From: Kribbella amoyensis
GTDB lineage: Bacteria > Actinomycetota > Actinomycetes > Propionibacteriales > Kribbellaceae
Direction of reading: 5' to 3'
DNA length: 64,000 nucleotides
Assembly: GCF_007828865.1 (NCBI RefSeq)
Contig: NZ_VIVK01000001.1
Span: 4,030,001 to 4,094,000 of the forward strand
Part shown: positions 30,103 to 39,475 of the stretch, one piece after another
How the letters are laid out: each line of letters opens with the position of its first letter
How positions within the stretch are numbered: the first letter of the stretch is position 1
Position numbers and translations under genes: made by a program
Notes under the pieces: model-generated
Databases searched by the model: none
Told to the model about the DNA's origin: nothing
What the model saw: only the letters and a program-made list of their open reading frames with translations

Positions 30103-31980
30103 TCAGGCCAGCGAGTCCTCCCAGGCCTGGTGCAGGTCGGCGTAGTTGCCGCCGGTGGTGACGAGGGTCTGCGGGGCGCCGTCCTCGATGATGCGGCCGT
30201 GTTCGAGGACGATGACCCGGTCGGCGGTCTCGACGGTGGACAACCGGTGCGCGATCACGATCGCGGTCCGGTCGGCCAGGATGGTCCGGAGCGCGCGCTG
30301 GATCAGCCGCTCGCTCGGGATGTCCAGGCTGGACGTGGCCTCGTCGAGGATCAGTACCGCCGGGTCGGCGAGGAACGCGCGGGCGAACGCGACCAGCTGC
30401 CGCTGCCCCGCGGACAACCGGCTGCCGCGCTTCTCCACCTGGGTCTCGTAGCCCTCCGGGAGCCGGGTGATGAAGTCGTGGGCGCCGATCACCTTCGCCG
30501 CCTCGACCACCTCCTCCAGCGTCGCGTCCGGCTTGCCGAAGCGGATGTTGTCGGCGACCGTGCCGGTGAACAGGAAGTTCTCCTGCGTCACCATCACCAC
30601 CCGCTCACGCAGGTCGTCCTCGGTCAGTTGCCGCAGGTCGATCCCGTCCAGCAGCAGCTGGCCACCGGTCGGGTCGTAGAACCGCGCCACCAGTTTGGCG
30701 ATCGTGGTCTTGCCCGCACCCGTCGTCCCGACCAGGGCGAGCGTCTGCCCGGCCGGTACGTCCAGGTCCAGCCCCGGCAGGACCGGGACCCCGTCGACGT
30801 AGCGGAACTGCACGTTGCGCAGCTCCAGGTGCCCGCGGGCCTTCTTCGCCGGTTCGGCCGGCTCCTCCGGCTCGGCCACGTCCGGCTTCTCGTTGAGGAC
30901 GCCGGACAGCTTCTCCAGCGCCGCGCTCGCGGACAGGAAGGTGTTGTAGAACTGCGAGATGTCCTGCAGCGGCTCGAAGAACTGCCGCAGGTACAGCAGG
31001 AACGCGGTCAGCACGCCGACCGTGACGTGGCCGTGGTACGCCTGGTACCCGCCGTAGAACAGGATCGCCACGATGGTGATGTTGCCGACGCCCTTGATCG
31101 ACGGCATGAAGATCGCGTTCAGCCGGAACGACTCCAGGTTCGCCTCGCGGTACTTGTCGTTGACGCCGTGGAAGATCTCCTCGTTCCGCGGCTCCCGGCG
31201 GAACGCCTGCACCGCGCGGATCCCGGTCATCGACTCGACGAAGTGCACGATGACCAGGACGACGGTCTCCCGGGTCCGCCGGTAGACGACCGCCGACCGG
31301 CGCCGGAACCAGGCGGTGATCAGCAGCAGGACCGGGAACGACAGGAGGGCCAGCAGGCCGAGCTTGAGATCCAGCGTGAGCAGCAGGATCGACGTACCGA
31401 TCAGTGTCAGCAGGGCCGTCACCAGGCCGTCGAACCCGTTCGCCAGCATCTCGTCGATGACGCCCACGTCGGACGTCATCCGCGAGATCACCCGGCCCGA
31501 GGTGTACTTGTCGTGGAACGACGGGCTGAGCCGCTGGAAGTGGTCGAACACCCGGCGGCGCAGCCCGAGCAGGATCGTCTGCCCGAGCCGCCCCGACCGC
31601 ATCAGGAACACCTGCCGCGCGAACGCCTGCAGCAGCGCCATCGCGAACACGCCGATCACCACCGTGATCAGCGTGGTGGCGCCCTCCCCGGCGAGGATCG
31701 GCGGGATGCCGTTGTCGATGCCGAGGTGGACCAGGTACGGCACCGCGAGCCGGGCCGCGTTCTCGACCACGACGATCACGACCAGCAGCCAGATCATCTT
31801 GTGGTACGGGCGGAGCAGCTCGCCGAGCAGTTTGCGCGAGTCCTCCTTCAACCGGATGGTCGTTGCCCTCGACAACTCCCGGTCGCCCTCGTCCTCGAAC
31901 ACCCCCCGCCAGGACTGCTCGGGATTCTTCTCCTCGTCCCGCTCGTCCTCGGCCGGAGGTGTCTGCTGGGTCGTCGTCAT
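30103..31980 (-). CDS. ABC exporter half-transporter with canonical Walker B (second subunit)
   Basis: A 625-aa type IV (exporter-fold) half-transporter: a charged N-terminal tail of about 55 residues, six TM helices (about 60-340), and an ATPase domain from about 385. Walker A is LVGTTGAGKTT, the signature is non-standard LSAGQRQ, Walker B is AVLILDEATSSLD with the catalytic Glu, and the H-loop is AIVIAHRLST. Its ATG overlaps the stop of the partner gene (ATGA). Signature LSAGQ here and the degenerate Walker B in the partner fall in the same composite site, so the two form an asymmetric heterodimer like TmrAB or LmrCD. The substrate is unknown; drug or lipid export is usual. Confidence 0.93.
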   Translation of the reverse strand: MTTTQQTPPAEDERDEEKNPEQSWRGVFEDEGDRELSRATTIRLKEDSRKLLGELLRPYHKMIWLLVVIVVVENAARLAVPYLVHLGIDNGIPPILAGEGATTLITVVIGVFAMALLQAFARQVFLMRSGRLGQTILLGLRRRVFDHFQRLSPSFHDKYTSGRVISRMTSDVGVIDEMLANGFDGLVTALLTLIGTSILLLTLDLKLGLLALLSFPVLLLITAWFRRRSAVVYRRTRETVVLVIVHFVESMTGIRAVQAFRREPRNEEIFHGVNDKYREANLESFRLNAIFMPSIKGVGNITIVAILFYGGYQAYHGHVTVGVLTAFLLYLRQFFEPLQDISQFYNTFLSASAALEKLSGVLNEKPDVAEPEEPAEPAKKARGHLELRNVQFRYVDGVPVLPGLDLDVPAGQTLALVGTTGAGKTTIAKLVARFYDPTGGQLLLDGIDLRQLTEDDLRERVVMVTQENFLFTGTVADNIRFGKPDATLEEVVEAAKVIGAHDFITRLPEGYETQVEKRGSRLSAGQRQLVAFARAFLADPAVLILDEATSSLDIPSERLIQRALRTILADRTAIVIAHRLSTVETADRVIVLEHGRIIEDGAPQTLVTTGGNYADLHQAWEDSLA

Positions 31981-33767
31981 GCGTGCACCTCCTCTTCCTC
32001 GGCCGCGAGCAGCAGCCGGTACGCCGGGACTTCGGCGAGCAACTCCTGATGGGTACCGACGTGGGTGACCGTGCCGTTCTCCAGCAGCGCCACCTTGTCG
32101 GCCAGCATCACCGTGGACGCCCGGTGCGCGACCACGATGCCGGTCGTGTCGGCGAGTACGTTGCGCAGCGCCTCCTCGACCAGTGCTTCGGTGTGCACGT
32201 CCAGCGCCGACAGGGTGTCGTCGAGCACCAGGACGGCCGGGCGGGCGATCACCGCCCGGGCGAGCGCGAGCCGCTGCCGCTGACCGCCGGACAGCGACAT
32301 GCCCTGCTCACCGACCCGGGTGTCCAGGCCCCAGGGCAGGTCGTTGGCGAACTGGGCCTGGGCTACCTGGAGCGCCTGCTGGACCTCGGCCTCGGTCGCG
32401 TCCGGCCGGCCGAGGGTGAGGTTCTCCCGGACGCTCATCGAGAACAGCGTCGGGTCGTCGAACGCGGACGCGACCGCGCTGCGCAGCGACGGCAGGGTGA
32501 GGTCGCGGATGTCGTGCCCATCGATCGTGATCCGGCCGGCGGTCACGTCGTACAGGCGGGGGACCAGCGAGGTGAGGGTGGTCTTGCCGGACCCCGTCGC
32601 CCCGACCAGGGCCAGCGTGGTCCCGGGCGTGAGGTCGAGGTTGACGTCGTGCAGCACCTCCGCGGTGTCGTCGGAGAACCGGAAGCCGACGTTCTCGAAC
32701 CGCAGGTGGCCGCGCGGGTGCTCGAGCTCCTCCGGTCCGGATTGGATGGTGGACCAGGTGTCGAGGATCTCGCTGATCCGGTCCGCCGCGGTCATCGCCT
32801 CCTGCGCCATCGCCAGGATCGCGCCGAGCGAGGTGACCGGCCAGATCAGCGACAGCATCAGCGTGATGAAGGCGACCAGGGTGCCGAGGGTGATCGACTC
32901 CCGGCCGACCGCGAGCGCGCCGAGCAGCAGCACGATCACCAGGGTCAGGTTCGGGATCACGCCGAGGAAGCTCCAGAACCTCGACGCCAGCCGGACCTTC
33001 TCGACCTCGGTGCCGTACAACGTCTTGGCGCCGTCGTCGAACTGCTGCTGGACGTGCTGACGGCGGCCGAACGCCTTGATCACCCGGAACCCGAGCGCGG
33101 ACTCCTCGATCTGGGTGGCCAGGTCGCCCTGCTGGTCCTGGACGGTGCGGGAGATGACCAGGTACTTGCGCTCGAACTTCAGCGACACCGTGATGATCGG
33201 TACCGCGGCCAGCAGGACGACGATGCCGAGCGGCCAGTACAGCTGCAGCAGCAGGATCGTGACGACGACCAGCTGGAGGATGTTCATCACCAGGAACAGC
33301 AGGCCGAAGCCCATGAACCGGCGGATGGTGGACAGGTCGGTGGTGACCCGGGACAGCAGCTGGCCACTCTGCCAGCGGGTGTGGAACTCCATCGGCAGCG
33401 ACTGCAGCCGGACGTACAGGTCGTGCCGGAGGGTGGCCTCCAGGTCGCTGACGGTGCGGGACTGGGCCCACCGGCGGGCCCAGACCAGGATGACCTCGGC
33501 GATGCTGAGGCCGAGGGCGAGGAGGGCGAGCGGGACCAGCAGGCTGAGCTCGCGGCGGGTGACCGGGCCGTCGATGATCGCTCGGGTGACGAGGGGGATG
33601 GAGAGGCTGACGCCGACGCCCAGCATGGCTGTCGTGAACATGATCGACAGCCGCCATTTGTGGGGCTTCAAATAGGGGCGCAACCGCCAGAGATTGCGGC
33701 TACGCTCGGGGGCTCGGCTGGAAGAGGACGCGATCGAGGGTTTCTGGACGCGTTGATCTGGGGGCAT
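31977..33767 (-). CDS. ABC exporter half-transporter with degenerate Walker B (first subunit)
   Basis: A 596-aa half-transporter encoded first in the operon. Six TM helices lie in residues 40-320; the ATPase domain follows with Walker A LVGATGSGKTT, a canonical signature LSGGQRQ, Walker B VLVLDDTLSALD in which the catalytic Glu is Asp, and H-loop GIVVAHRAST. That substitution marks the non-hydrolysing site of heterodimeric exporters. The start is taken as ATG 33767 (MPPDQRVQKPSIA); longer in-frame extensions up to 33971 have no support, but the ribosome-binding site at 33767 is weak. Confidence 0.9.
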   Translation of the reverse strand: MPPDQRVQKPSIASSSSRAPERSRNLWRLRPYLKPHKWRLSIMFTTAMLGVGVSLSIPLVTRAIIDGPVTRRELSLLVPLALLALGLSIAEVILVWARRWAQSRTVSDLEATLRHDLYVRLQSLPMEFHTRWQSGQLLSRVTTDLSTIRRFMGFGLLFLVMNILQLVVVTILLLQLYWPLGIVVLLAAVPIITVSLKFERKYLVISRTVQDQQGDLATQIEESALGFRVIKAFGRRQHVQQQFDDGAKTLYGTEVEKVRLASRFWSFLGVIPNLTLVIVLLLGALAVGRESITLGTLVAFITLMLSLIWPVTSLGAILAMAQEAMTAADRISEILDTWSTIQSGPEELEHPRGHLRFENVGFRFSDDTAEVLHDVNLDLTPGTTLALVGATGSGKTTLTSLVPRLYDVTAGRITIDGHDIRDLTLPSLRSAVASAFDDPTLFSMSVRENLTLGRPDATEAEVQQALQVAQAQFANDLPWGLDTRVGEQGMSLSGGQRQRLALARAVIARPAVLVLDDTLSALDVHTEALVEEALRNVLADTTGIVVAHRASTVMLADKVALLENGTVTHVGTHQELLAEVPAYRLLLAAEEEEVHA

Positions 33768-34071
33768 CTGGACGGGCGCACTTCCCAACATGCTCGGGAG
33801 TTGGAGGGCATGACCGGCCGACGAGCGGCAGACATGACCTGCGACCGGAAAACGGCGCGTCTTCCAGTATCGCGTAGAGGTAAGCGCTTGTCCTGCCCTT
33901 TCCATTCCCCGGTGAACAATTACAGCTTTGTGCAATGACCAAATCCGGTCCGGCGCGGTGACCGGGTTCACACTGATTACGAACCATGATCAGTCGGCGG
34001 CCGGAAATCAGGTGACAGGACAGCGATCCGCGCGGGATCCTGCTGGCCGAGGCAAGGGGAGAAGGGACTGG
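33768..34071. other. Divergent intergenic region, ABC operon / moxR
   Basis: This 304-bp gap should hold the divergent promoters of the ABC exporter operon (minus) and the MoxR gene (plus). It is more A/T-rich around 33900-33990 than its surroundings. I see no convincing promoter hexamers, hairpins or coding sequence. Confidence 0.4.
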
Positions 34072-35133
34072 ATGCAGGCTGCTGTCACCGTGACGCCGGG
34101 GTCGTTGCCCGAGGTGTTGCTGCACGTCGCGGTCGTCCGGCCGGTGTTCCTGTGGGGAGCGCCCGGGATCGGCAAGAGCAGTCTGGTGCGGTCGTTCGCC
34201 GAGTCGCTCGGCCTGGAGTGCGTCACGCTGCTCGGCACCCAGCTCGCGCCGGAGGACCTGATCGGCGTCCCGCAGCTGGTCGACGGCCGGAGCCGGTTCG
34301 CCCCGCCGACGAGCATCGCCCGCGACGAGCCGTACTGCCTGTTCCTGGACGAGCTGAACGCGTCCTCGGCCGAGGTGCAGAAGGCGTTCTACTCGCTCAT
34401 CCTGGACCGCCGGATCGGGGAGTACGAGCTGCCCGAGGGCTCGGTCGTGATCGGCGCCGGGAACCGGGCCACCGACAACGCGCTGGCCCGTCCGATGGCG
34501 TCCGCCCTGGTCAACCGGCTGGTGCACGTCCACCTGCGGGCGTCGGCGTCCGACTGGATCCGCTGGGCCGGCGGCGCCGGGATCCACCCGTGGGTCCTGG
34601 AGTACCTGCGGAACCGGCCGGACCACCTGTGGGTCGCGCCGCCGAAGACGGAGGAGCCGTTCTCCTCGCCGCGGTCCTGGCACATGCTGTCCGACGCGCT
34701 GCACTCGTACGGTGACGGCATCGACGACGAGACCCTGCGGATCCTTGCCTTCGGGACGGTCACGGCCGCGCACGCGTCCACGTTCCGTGCCTACGTGAAG
34801 ACGGTGCGCAACGCGTACGGGCTGGAGGCGGTGCTCAAGGGGGAGACCGGCTGGCCGGCCGCGCCCGAGGACCGCGACCTGCTGTACTTCCTGGCCGAGA
34901 CGTTCCGGGCCCGGCTGGTCAAGGAGCTGCCCGCGGACAAGGCGTCCGGCAGTGCGGCCGCCCGGCAGCTGGCGCACCGCGGCAAGGCGCTGCTGGTCGA
35001 GCTGGCGGAGATCTCGCTCGAGGTCGCGCAGCTGGTGATCGCCTCGGACGACGACGGCCGCGCCGTCCTGCCGACCTGGTTCCTGGTCGAGGTCACCCGG
35101 GACCTGCCGCGGCTTGTCGCCGCCCGGAGCTGA
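34072..35133 (+). CDS. MoxR-type AAA+ ATPase
   Basis: A 353-aa AAA_5/MoxR-like ATPase. Walker A is FLWGAPGIGKSS (about residues 27-38), Walker B YCLFLDELNASSAEVQKAFYSL, sensor 1 VVIGAGNRATDN, and the arginine-finger region SALVNRLVHVHL. MoxR ATPases act as chaperones that insert cofactors or activate partner proteins, usually together with a VWA-domain protein. The next gene encodes exactly such a partner. ATG 34072 follows AGGGGAGAAGGG; a longer frame from 33928 has no support. Confidence 0.9.
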   Translation: MQAAVTVTPGSLPEVLLHVAVVRPVFLWGAPGIGKSSLVRSFAESLGLECVTLLGTQLAPEDLIGVPQLVDGRSRFAPPTSIARDEPYCLFLDELNASSAEVQKAFYSLILDRRIGEYELPEGSVVIGAGNRATDNALARPMASALVNRLVHVHLRASASDWIRWAGGAGIHPWVLEYLRNRPDHLWVAPPKTEEPFSSPRSWHMLSDALHSYGDGIDDETLRILAFGTVTAAHASTFRAYVKTVRNAYGLEAVLKGETGWPAAPEDRDLLYFLAETFRARLVKELPADKASGSAAARQLAHRGKALLVELAEISLEVAQLVIASDDDGRAVLPTWFLVEVTRDLPRLVAARS

Positions 35134-35137
35134 GACC

Positions 35138-36912
35138 GTGGCCCGCCGGCGCCAGGCCAAGCAGCGGGACCCGGGCTGGGAGGCGATCACGGCCGGCTGG
35201 TCCGTGGTCGAGTCGCACCCGTTGTTCGGCCCGATGAGCCGGTACGACCCGGCCCGCAGCGACCTGGTCCCTGCTGACGGGTGGGCGATCGTGGACAGCT
35301 CGGGAATGATCCACGTCCACCGGACCCGCCGGGCGACGCCGGAGGAGTGGACGTGGGTGTTCGCGCACCTGCTCATCCACCTCGGGCTGGACCACACCGA
35401 TCCGAACCGGCCCGACCCCGATCACGCGTCCGCGGCGGCCTGTTGCGTCGCGGTGAACCGGTTCCTCACGACGTTGAAGCTCGGTCGCCCGGTGGTCGAA
35501 CTCCCGGTCGTCCTGCCCGAGACCGACGAGGACGAGCTGGTCCGGCGGTGGCGGTCGGACACCGTACCGGAGGAGTACGCGCGAGGTGGGGTCGCCGGGG
35601 GAGCGAGCGACATCCTCCTGAAGCGGATCTGGGGTCGTCCGATGAACTGGACGGACCGGTTCGCCGCGGGACTTTCCGCTGCGGCGACGGCGGCCGTGGA
35701 CGTCGCTGGTGGAGCGCGGTCCTCACTGACCGACACGGGGGAGCGGACCGAGGTATGGACGGGCGCGCTCGGGTGGTTCGTGGCGTCGTACCCGCTGCTG
35801 GGCGCGCTGGCCGCGTCGATGAAGGTGGTCGCGAACGTCGAGCTGGCCCGGAACTGGGACATCCAGGTGGCCGCGGTGAACGCGGCAGCCGGCGAGATCT
35901 ACGTGAACCCACTGGCCGGACTCACGTCGGCGGAGTGGCGGTTCGTGATGGCGCACGAGATGCTGCACGCCGCACTGCGCCACGGGGACCGCGTGGCCTG
36001 GCGGGACCCGTACCTGTGGAACGTGGCCGCGGACCTGGTGATCAACGGCTGGCTGCTGGAGATGGGTGTCGGGGTGATGCCCGACGGCGCGCTGCACGAT
36101 CCGGAGCTGAAGGGGCTGTCGGCGGAAGCGGTGTACGACCGGATCGCCAAGGACCTGCGCCGCTACCGCAAGCTGGCGACCATGCGCGGTGTGGGGCTCG
36201 GTGACGTCCTCGGTGAGCCGCTGCCGCATCCGGGGGAGGGTGTGCGTGGTGCGGGGCTCGACGACATCTACCGTCGCGCGCTGACCACGGGACTCGCGTA
36301 CCACGATTCCAGCCGCGGCCTGCTGCCCGCGGGACTTGTCGCGGAGATCCGCGCCCTGGAACACCCTCCGCTCGCTTGGGACGCGGAGTTGGCCCGCTGG
36401 TTCGAGGAGTACGTACCGTCCGCGACGCCCACTCGGACGTACGCCCGCGCCTCACGCAGGCAGGCGAGTACGCCCGACATCCCGCGACCGGCCTGGGTCC
36501 GCCCGCTCGCGCTGGAGCGGCTCCCGACGTACGGGGTGGTGCTGGACACGTCCGGCTCGATGGACCACAAGCTCCTCGGCAAGGCGCTCGGCGCGATCGC
36601 GTCGTACTCCCGCGCCCGCGACGTCCCCGCCGCCCGCGTCGTGTACTGCGACGCGGCCGCCTACGACGCGGGGTACGTCCTGGTGGACGACATCGCGGGC
36701 CGCGTCCATATTCGCGGGCGCGGCGGCACCGTCCTCCACCCGGCATCGACCTGCTGGAACGCGCCCCCGACTTCCCACCCGACGGCCCGATCCTGGTCAT
36801 CACCGACGGCGAGTGCGACGTGGTCCGCATCCGGCGGCCGCATGCCTGGCTGGTATCCCGCGGAGCGACCCTGCCCTTCACCCCGAGGGGTCCGGTCTTC
36901 CGCGTGAGCTGA
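35138..36912 (+). pseudogene. Putative metallopeptidase/VWA-like protein (DUF2201 type), frameshifted near 36745
   Basis: Partner of the MoxR ATPase, GTG 35138 with GGAG upstream. It holds a metallopeptidase-like region (FVMAHEMLHAALRHGDRV, HExxH) and a C-terminal VWA-like domain beginning YGVVLDTSGSMDHKLLG (MIDAS D-x-S-x-S). At about 36745 the frame changes: in frame 0 the protein runs to a stop at 36907 with nonsense sequence, while the +1-shifted frame continues as a plausible VWA end (IDLLERAPDFPPDGPILVIT, DGECD...) to 36912. One base appears to be missing in CACCCGGCATC (a G in CCGGG would restore HPGIDLL). It may be a true mutation or a sequencing error. If real, the C-terminal half of the VWA domain is lost. 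Confidence 0.7.
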
Positions 36913-37146
36913 CTACGGGTGCGCCTTGCGCCGTCCGAACAGGAAGTAGGCGATCGGCACCAGGCCCATCGAGTTCACCAACCCGACGCTGATAGCCCAA
37001 ACCCCACGAGACCCCCGAACCTCGCCGGCCGACCGCCGCTTCAGATCCACCAGCGCGATCAGCCGAAGCACCCCGTCAACAGCCCCACCAGCCACAGCAA
37101 GCTTCTGCTCCTGCGGACTCAACTCACCCCAAGCCTTCCGCCCCAT
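36913..37146 (-). CDS. Small membrane protein, PLDc_N-like
   Basis: A 77-aa protein: a short N-terminal helix (WGELSPQEQKLAVAGGAVDG), then LRLIALVDLKRRSAGEVRGSRGVWA, one TM stretch (ISVGLVNSMGLVPIAYFLF) and the end GRRKAHP. The D-L-K-x-R...V-R-G...W pattern with a final TM and FGRRK is like the phospholipase-D N-terminal-type small membrane domain. Its function is unknown. It is convergent with the previous gene, stop to stop, with no gap. Confidence 0.55.
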   Translation of the reverse strand: MGRKAWGELSPQEQKLAVAGGAVDGVLRLIALVDLKRRSAGEVRGSRGVWAISVGLVNSMGLVPIAYFLFGRRKAHP

Positions 37147-37289
37147 ACCCCCTCCAACCCCCGGAAACTGATCTCCCCACAGTCTGCCCGCGTCCGCCAG
37201 TTCGCACCATCCACCATCTGCTCGACCACCGCGCGAATGGTTACCGTGAGCAGTAACTCGTCCGTGTGATTCTGCTGAAGGAGTGCTTC

Positions 37290-37856
37290 ATGGCGGTTGA
37301 GGATCGGTCCGCTCGTAAGGTTGTCGCCGGGTATTTCCTGTCGCTCGACGGAGTGGCCGAGGCTCCGGATCGGTTTCTCACCGGGTGGGACGAGGAGACG
37401 GACGCCAGCGGGGCCGAGCTCATCGCCAGTCAGGACACGGTGATTCTCGGTCGGCGTACCTACGACGAATGGGCCGGATTCTGGCCGACCAGCGAGATCG
37501 AGCCTTTCGCGTCCTTCGTCAACGCCGCACCGAAGTAGGTCGCCACGTCCACGCCGCTCGACCAGGAATGGGCCAACTCGACCGTGATCGACGGCGACCT
37601 GGTCGGCTTCGTCCGGAAGCTGAAGGACCAGCCGGGCGGCGACGTCGGGATCCACGGCAGCATCTCGGTCACTCGTACGCTGCTGGCCGCCGGCCTGGTC
37701 GACGAACTCCGGCTCGTCATCGCCCCGACGATCGCCGCGAACGGGAAACGCCTGTTCGACGAGTTGCCGCCCATCCAGCTGGAAACGATCCGCGGTACCA
37801 CCTCACCGAGCGGCCACCTCCTCGTCACCTACCGCGTTGGCCGACCTACCAGCTAA
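37290..37856 (+). pseudogene. Dihydrofolate reductase/RibD-C-family protein with an in-frame TAG
   Basis: The frame encodes a DHFR-like (RibD C-terminal type, YwjB/YyaP) protein: KVVAGYFLSLDGVAEAPDRF, ELIASQDTVILGRRTYDEW near the start, and GDVGIHGSISVTRTLLAAGL, DELRLVIAPTIAANGKRLF near the end. A TAG codon at 37536-37538 breaks it after VNAAPK, and the same frame continues immediately as VATSTPLDQEWANSTV. Relatives usually have Tyr at this point (KYVAT), so a single TAC to TAG change explains it. ATG 37290 follows GAAGGAG. Only a 82-residue N-terminal fragment can be made unless the stop is read through. Confidence 0.8.
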
Positions 37857-38521
37857 CGCTTCTCGGCACGCAGACCCAGCACCCACGGCACCGGCTCGCT
37901 CCGCGGCTCCACGGTCCGTGTGATCACCAGGCCCGCCTCGGCAAACGCGTTGAGCAACTCGGCCAGCGGTACATGCCGCATCCCAAGCCGCTGCCGAATC
38001 CCGCCGACACCCCACCAAGGCGCCGGCGGATGCCAACCGACTCTGCGGTACGTCGGATGAACGATGCGCCCCTCATCGGCCCGACCCTCGGTATGCGGCC
38101 CGTTGAAGCACGGGTGAGCACCGTAGAACACCACGACCCCACCCGGCCGCAGTACGCGAGCCGCCTCACCCAGGACAGCGGCGAAGTCGTCGACATCGGT
38201 GGAGAGCCACAGGGCCGCGACCGTGGAGAAGACGCCGTCGGCAAACGGCAGTACGGCGGCGTCGCCCTGAATCAGCACCTCACCACGCCCGGCACGTCCC
38301 CGGGCAAGCCGCAGCTGATCCGCGGAGTACTCAAGCCCGACGACGGTACGCCCGGTACTCCGCAAGGTTTGCAAATTCTGCCCAGTCCCACACCCAAGAT
38401 CCAGACAAAGCCCACCACCCGACCCCAACAAATCCACCAACGGCTCCCGATTGGCCTCGGCCGCACCCGCATTAGCCTCGTCATACCAATCAGCCAACCC
38501 GTCATAACGAGCAACCGTCAT
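37853..38521 (-). CDS. SAM-dependent methyltransferase, class I
   Basis: A 222-aa methyltransferase: YDGLADWYDEANAG, then motif I LCLDLGCGTGQNLQTL, VVGLEYSADQLRLARGR, GDAAVLPFADGVFSTVAALW and VLRPGGVVVFYGAHPCFNG. These fit Methyltransf_11/25. The substrate is unknown. ATG 38521 (MTVARYDG) is preferred over ATG 38524. Its stop overlaps the end of the broken DHFR-family gene by 4 nt on the opposite strand. Confidence 0.85.
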   Translation of the reverse strand: MTVARYDGLADWYDEANAGAAEANREPLVDLLGSGGGLCLDLGCGTGQNLQTLRSTGRTVVGLEYSADQLRLARGRAGRGEVLIQGDAAVLPFADGVFSTVAALWLSTDVDDFAAVLGEAARVLRPGGVVVFYGAHPCFNGPHTEGRADEGRIVHPTYRRVGWHPPAPWWGVGGIRQRLGMRHVPLAELLNAFAEAGLVITRTVEPRSEPVPWVLGLRAEKR

Positions 38522-38600
38522 CAAGCACCTCCTCCGCGCCCCATTCTGGCGGGATCAAATGGACGTCATGGCGCTTGGTGGAGTCGCGGGCCACGACGCG

Positions 38601-39039
38601 CTACGTGTCGTAGTGGAGGCCGTCCCAGGGTTCGTAGTACGCGATGAAGTCTCCTGGTTCGATGTTGATCGAGTAGACGCCTTCGAACTCGCTGCCCAGC
38701 CAGCCGAAGGTCACGCCGCTGACCCTCCTCGGTGAACGGCTCGACCTCGATCGGCTCCAGCACGTGCTTCCCGAGTTCGGCCAGGCGCGCGGCGACGAGG
38801 TCATCCGCGCCGGCCGAGGCAGCCTGACCCGGAGGTACGCCCCTGGTGCGTCCTACCTCGTCGACCTTGACCTCGTCGTACGTCCCGTCGGCCTTCCAGA
38901 GGAACAGCCCGACATAGCCAGATTCGTCGCTGAACAGTTCGTCACTGAGGAAGAACTTCCGCCCGTCCTCGGCGGTACCGGCGTACGGCACGTGATAGTC
39001 GTCCGGAATGATCGTGAAACGCTCAGGTGATTGGCTCAC
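38601..39039 (-). pseudogene. Hypothetical protein gene broken by a +1 frameshift near 38720
   Basis: From GTG 39039 the frame reads a coherent 105-residue N-terminal part (SQSPERFTIIPDDYHVPYAG, DGRKFFLSDELFSDE, YVGLFLWKADGTYDEVKVDE, VAARLAELGKHVLEPIEVEP) and then turns into Arg-rich nonsense. The next frame supplies a natural end (GVTFGWLGSEFEGVYSINIE, PGDFIAYYEPWDGLHYDT) to the TAG at 38601. One extra G in the minus-strand run GAGGAGGGTCAGC explains the shift; with GG it would read EEVSGVTFGW. The family is unnamed. It could also be a sequencing error. Confidence 0.7.
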
Positions 39040-39072
39040 GGCGCACAAACTAAGTCTCCATCCGCGATCGTG

Positions 39073-39381
39073 TCACTGCCGGCTACGTGTTGTCCGGGAC
39101 GGATCGAGGGTCGCTCGGGCCAGCCGCATCTGGCGCTCTACGTCCGCGAGCGCTGTGGTCTTGCGCCGGTAGCGGGTCTTGCCGCTGCCGGACCGATAGA
39201 CGCGGATCGTCCAGCCGCCGCGGAACACGATCAGATGGGTGAGCCAGTTGAGAAGCCATGCGAGTGGATACAGGATCAGCTCGGCGATATCGCCAGTACC
39301 CGACGAGTAGTTCCAGTCGATGAATCCGGATCGCCGCAGATCGACCTCGACCAGGCAGTCCGTCGCGATCGGTGAGTCCAT
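39073..39381 (-). CDS. Small hypothetical protein with one hydrophobic segment
   Basis: A 102-aa protein: MDSPIATDCLVEVDLRRSGF, then IAELILYPLAWLLNWLTHLIVF as one probable membrane helix, RGGWTIRVYRSGSGKTRYRRK and a basic end. No family recognised. The start is uncertain (ATG 39381 or GTG 39399), and no clear ribosome-binding site is seen for either. It ends 33 nt from the start of the broken gene downstream. Confidence 0.5.
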   Translation of the reverse strand: MDSPIATDCLVEVDLRRSGFIDWNYSSGTGDIAELILYPLAWLLNWLTHLIVFRGGWTIRVYRSGSGKTRYRRKTTALADVERQMRLARATLDPSRTTRSRQ

Positions 39382-39475
39382 CTGGTCATCGTCGCTGACG
39401 CGGGTGGCACGTCGAGGCCCTGGACTTGGTCCCCGGCGTGACGAAGGCCCGCGGCCTCGGGCTTCTGTGACCAGT

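Noticed and set aside
37536..37538. UAG decoded as pyrrolysine or another amino acid
   Set aside because: Other genes here use TAG as a normal stop (both MITE-adjacent regulators, pcs), and nothing indicates recoding machinery.
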